A stretch of DNA of 64,000 nucleotides from Sipunculus nudus (taxonomy: Eukaryota > Annelida > Sipuncula > Golfingiida > Sipunculidae): the NCBI GenBank assembly GCA_026874595.1, contig CM049322.1:55526386-55590385 (forward strand), written 5' to 3'. Below are positions 60,598-64,000 of the stretch, one piece after another. The notes under the pieces are model-generated. The model was given only the letters and a program-made list of their open reading frames with translations. It ran no database searches and was not told where the DNA came from. Position numbers and translations under genes: made by a program. Positions within the stretch are counted from its first letter, which is position 1. Every line of letters starts with the position of its first letter.

Positions 60598-60599
<2 letters not shown>

Positions 60600-60640
<41 letters not shown>
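60600..60640 (+). repeat. (GA)n microsatellite
   Basis: A GA run, about twice as long as its unit A counterpart (about 12,926-12,946). Confidence 0.95.
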
Positions 60641-60646
<6 letters not shown>

Positions 60647-60761
60647 TAGAATATACAGAAAAGTCGGTTCACTGCCAATTGGAATTCCTGTTTATACTAG
60701 TTTCATTTCTATACTCAAAGAACCAGCATTCCTATTCATACACCTCTATCTTTCCCTCTTA

Positions 60762-60793
<32 letters not shown>

Positions 60794-62350
60794 TTCTATA
60801 TATATTATCTACATGTTTATGTATACATATACATATATATATATATTTCTTATATATACGTATACTTATATGTAAATTTCTTTGAAATAAGTTATAAAAC
60901 TGGTGTTATTTGTTTGTGTTGATGACATTCAATGTAAGCTCCTGCCTGTAAGTAGGTTCCGAATTCAAAACCTCGCTACTGACTACACCTTAAAATGTTC
61001 GGTGCCATTAGTGTCCGTAATTGTGAGCTTCTACAATATATCTATATATTTATATTTATATATCATCAATAATGAAGCACACGGTCGACGGGAAAAAAAT
61101 CATTTTTTTTATTAAATTTGTATATGCCGTGCTCCGATATGAAGTAAACAAGGATGCCTATAGCGCTAATGTCGACACACTATTGTCAGCCGAATCTTCT
61201 GTTCGTCCTTAGACCTCAGCTGATCACTAACCGAACCAACCCCCCCCCCCCCCCGAGTATTACAATATCTAGGATGGTAAGCCTGTTCCTCTGATATGGG
61301 TTAAGTAGTTATTTTTGCTAGTCCTGCGCAAAAAAAAAAATCGGAAAGCTAACGGATAAACAGATATGAGTTAAATTTGACATTCCCTGAGGTTATAATC
61401 TGTCCAATTTTCAGTGCCACCCATTAAATAATATTAAAACTGCGTAATATGAGTAGAACAAAATGTCCAATCTGAGTCGGAAATCATGTTAAACTACTCA
61501 TAATTCTCTCAATCCGTGTAGCTTATTTGATGCAAACTGCTCACATTGGTCATTTTCAAGTTTTCAGTATATACTTCTCACTGAGAGCATCATCATTTTC
61601 AGCAGTTTTTATTCATCGGGATCATCGGTTTATGTTAACAGTGTATATCTGCAAGATATGTCATTATATCGTCATTTTCTATAAAAGTGAACTTAGAACT
61701 TACATTTTTATTTAATTTCTGAGCCATCCCATATTTTTTTCTTAAAAATGGGATGTATTTTTTTCAGTTGTTTTAAAACAACAATTATTACGGCATATTA
61801 CGAGGATAAATGAACGAATGTTTCTGAAAAATTACAGTGTGTTGACCACGTGTCTTCCTTAGAACATATCTGTGATGCCTTTTATTATGTACACATGCAC
61901 TCTTTTGGGTGCACACTGTTTTGATCATATTTTCGGTAGACGCGTTATAATTGTGACGGACCTATCGTGCGTAAAAAAGCAATTGACTATCAACCGCGGG
62001 TTGGCATTGTTGGAAAACAAAATTATTGTTATAACTCTATTTCTGTGGTCGAGCCAGAGTGGTAATTCTAGTGACACATAGTACGCAGGATCAGCATTGT
62101 CAGCTGCTGTTAGATGTTGATATATACCCACAACAGGTATTCATATACACATCGCAACTATAACGTATGGCGGATTATATGCTTTAAACAAGAACATTAC
62201 CGTTTGTGCCAAACAGGTCTGCTACGAACGAACAACAACCACCTGTACAGTAAAGACATAACACGAGGTCATGCTGTATAATCAGGTTGTCGGAGTGTCC
62301 TTAACTTGTAACTCTCTGAGAGGTGTTTACTAGAGAAAAAAAAAACTAAT

Positions 62351-62860
62351 TTGTGGAGGCGGGATTATAACGCCGCTCTGTGAGTTGTGGTAACTTGAGG
62401 CAGAATTATAACGCCGCGTTGTAAGTGCGTTGTGGATACCTGAGGATCGATTATAACGACGCTTTGTAAGTAGGACTTAACTGTGGATACTTGAGTCGGG
62501 ATAATAACTCCGCATTTTTAGTGAGTTGTGGATACCTGAGGCAGCATTATAATATCATTTTTAAGTGAATTGTGGTTTCTCGAGGCAGGATTATATCGCT
62601 GCTTTGTAAGTGAGTTGTGGATACTTGAGGCAGAATTATAATGCCGCTTTGTGAGTAAGTTAAGACAGGTGTATAACATCGCTTTCTAAGTAAATTGTGG
62701 ATAATTGAGGCAGGATAATAACGCAGCTTTGTATGTGAGATGTGGATGACTGAGGCGGGATTATAACGCCGCTCAATAAGTAAGTTGGGGTTACTTGAGG
62801 CAGGGCTATAGCGCCGCTTTCTAAGTACGTTTTGGATTCTTGAGGCGGGATTAAAAATAG
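62351..62860 (+). repeat. 45-base minisatellite, unit D copy
   Basis: Same array as 14,661-15,170, with the same number of copies and scattered substitutions. The expansion therefore predates the A/D split. Confidence 0.9.
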
Positions 62861-64000
62861 GCCCTTGATCAGCATATTTTTTTTATATTTTGAATAAAAT
62901 ATAACACACGATACCTGTAGGCTTTTGGAAATATAAAACGACTATAAAGGAACTCAATTATAGGACCATGTCGACCCTGTTTAAAAAAACTTTACTTTTT
63001 CATGGAACAACTGCATCTGCTTGATCAGGTGGTCATGATTACAAATTGACTGTAAGTATTATTCCATATTCATTTGCATACATACATTTGTTTAAAACGT
63101 GATTTCTCTAATTTATCTGTGTTACTAGAGTTGGGACTTTCTCAATGAAGACAGATTTTAGAAGGATATTAAATTAACACCGAGAATCGTGCCAGAAAGG
63201 CATATGACAGTCACTATAATTTGAATCATAATTAAATATAAAAACAGAAATAAGATAAATACAAATCACAAGAATCCCTACTTCCGGGTGGTACAACAAG
63301 ACGTGACATAGAGTGGGACATGATCATATATAGAATATTGGTCACACAATAATACAATAAAAAAATCGACTATTATCCATATAACTTGTTGACTTTAAAA
63401 CAATTTCAGATGCAACCTCTATTTACAACAAACCTCGTTTTAAACGGGATGATTCATACTGGTCAATCTAGTCTTAGCCATGGAATATATTTAAGTGATA
63501 ACCTAAATCAAATAGCGGATTTTCTCTACCTAACAAAAGTAAAAAATTCATCAGATATATTGCTTTTAACAATTTTAAAACAGCATAACAAAGCCCAAAA
63601 GTTTATGATAAATATATCACAAAATGAATAAAAATGTTATACAGTGATTTAGTCTGTGTAAATAAGAACGGGTAGGTGTTTAAAACTGAGCGTATTAATG
63701 AAAAAACTTATCACTCCACCACCAAACATCGTACAAAAATGTAAAATTTGAAAGAGTGGAGTCGCATAGGGGAAACAAAAAATATGACAGTAAATATATA
63801 TTATATTTACACAGTTAGTTTTCAATACAAAATATCTAATAGTGCATCTTAATTTGTAATTATAAAGTGAACAGACTTAAAAGAACCATGATATTGTTAC
63901 GAAAATACATTCACAAAATGCGCAATGTCACTATTAAATAACTTTATGTTATCAATATATCGACTAGAGCTGTTACTGCAGATGTAATTTTTTTTATTTT

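Larger units (their letters stand above)
47758..64000 (+). repeat. Long near-identical duplication, copy 2 (unit D)
   Basis: This copy repeats every block of unit A in order: the unit start block, the 37-codon ORF block (50,137), the 50-base palindrome (54,627), the fold-back element (57,824), the insertion with GA repeat (about 59,935-60,660) and the 45-base minisatellite (62,351). Relative to unit A it has about 36 extra bases near 54,715. It lacks about 50 bases corresponding to 9,873-9,924 and about 42 corresponding to about 11,168-11,210. It begins just downstream of the LINE and its flanking (TA)n tract, and extends past the window. Confidence 0.95.

Noticed and set aside
1-64000. CRISPR array or bacterial operon
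   Set aside because: No regularly spaced repeat with unique spacers and no run of adjacent long ORFs exists; the spliced gene model, SINE and LINE show eukaryotic DNA.

Overview
The window is AT-rich eukaryotic DNA with no bacterial gene organisation. It is crowded with (TA)n and (GA)n microsatellites, poly-C tracts and fragments of metazoan-type transposons: an L1/Tx1-like LINE, a Penelope-like GIY-YIG fragment, a tRNA-derived SINE, a TTAA-flanked DNA element and a fold-back element. One short gene with spliceosomal introns and a signal peptide can be modelled. This fits an invertebrate nuclear genome, perhaps a mollusc, but the phylum is an inference.

Layout. The window is a nested array of duplicated blocks. 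Unit A (1 to about 16,690) reappears almost base for base as unit D (47,758 to the window end), about 47.7 kb downstream. Between them are two far more diverged relatives: unit B (about 16,690-27,790) and unit C (about 27,790-41,958). Units B, C and D each open with a TATATAAG box followed about 20-35 bases later by the same block; unit A is cut just inside that block. Within the units, smaller modules recur in tandem at several divergence levels: a CAATTGAC-containing block, a GAGAGGTGTTTACT block, a 37-codon hydrophobic ORF block, and an exon-like block that stays readable on both strands. C carries a 3.4-kb TTAA-bounded insertion at 33,017-36,427. It is separated from D by a full-length but dead LINE (41,971-47,603, minus strand) with a perfect 12-bp target-site duplication.

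Genes. The best-supported gene is at 38,101-40,087: a TATA box, a signal-peptide exon, two small symmetric exons and a terminal exon with a hydrophobic segment. All three introns are phase 1. A relic of its last exon lies at 19,261 in unit B. About 400 bases upstream of the gene, an exon-like segment (37,546-37,699) also ends in a phase-1 GTAAGC donor and has a relative at 21,450-21,621. Several other small ORFs with hydrophobic N-termini occur in paralogous positions, and most are broken in at least one copy.

Interpretation. The likeliest reading is a repeatedly duplicated locus of short secreted or membrane peptide genes, now mostly decayed and heavily invaded by transposons. The near-identity of A and D could be a recent segmental duplication or two haplotypes placed in series by an assembler; the sequence alone cannot decide. 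No CRISPR array, rRNA, canonical tRNA gene or long intact host gene is visible.
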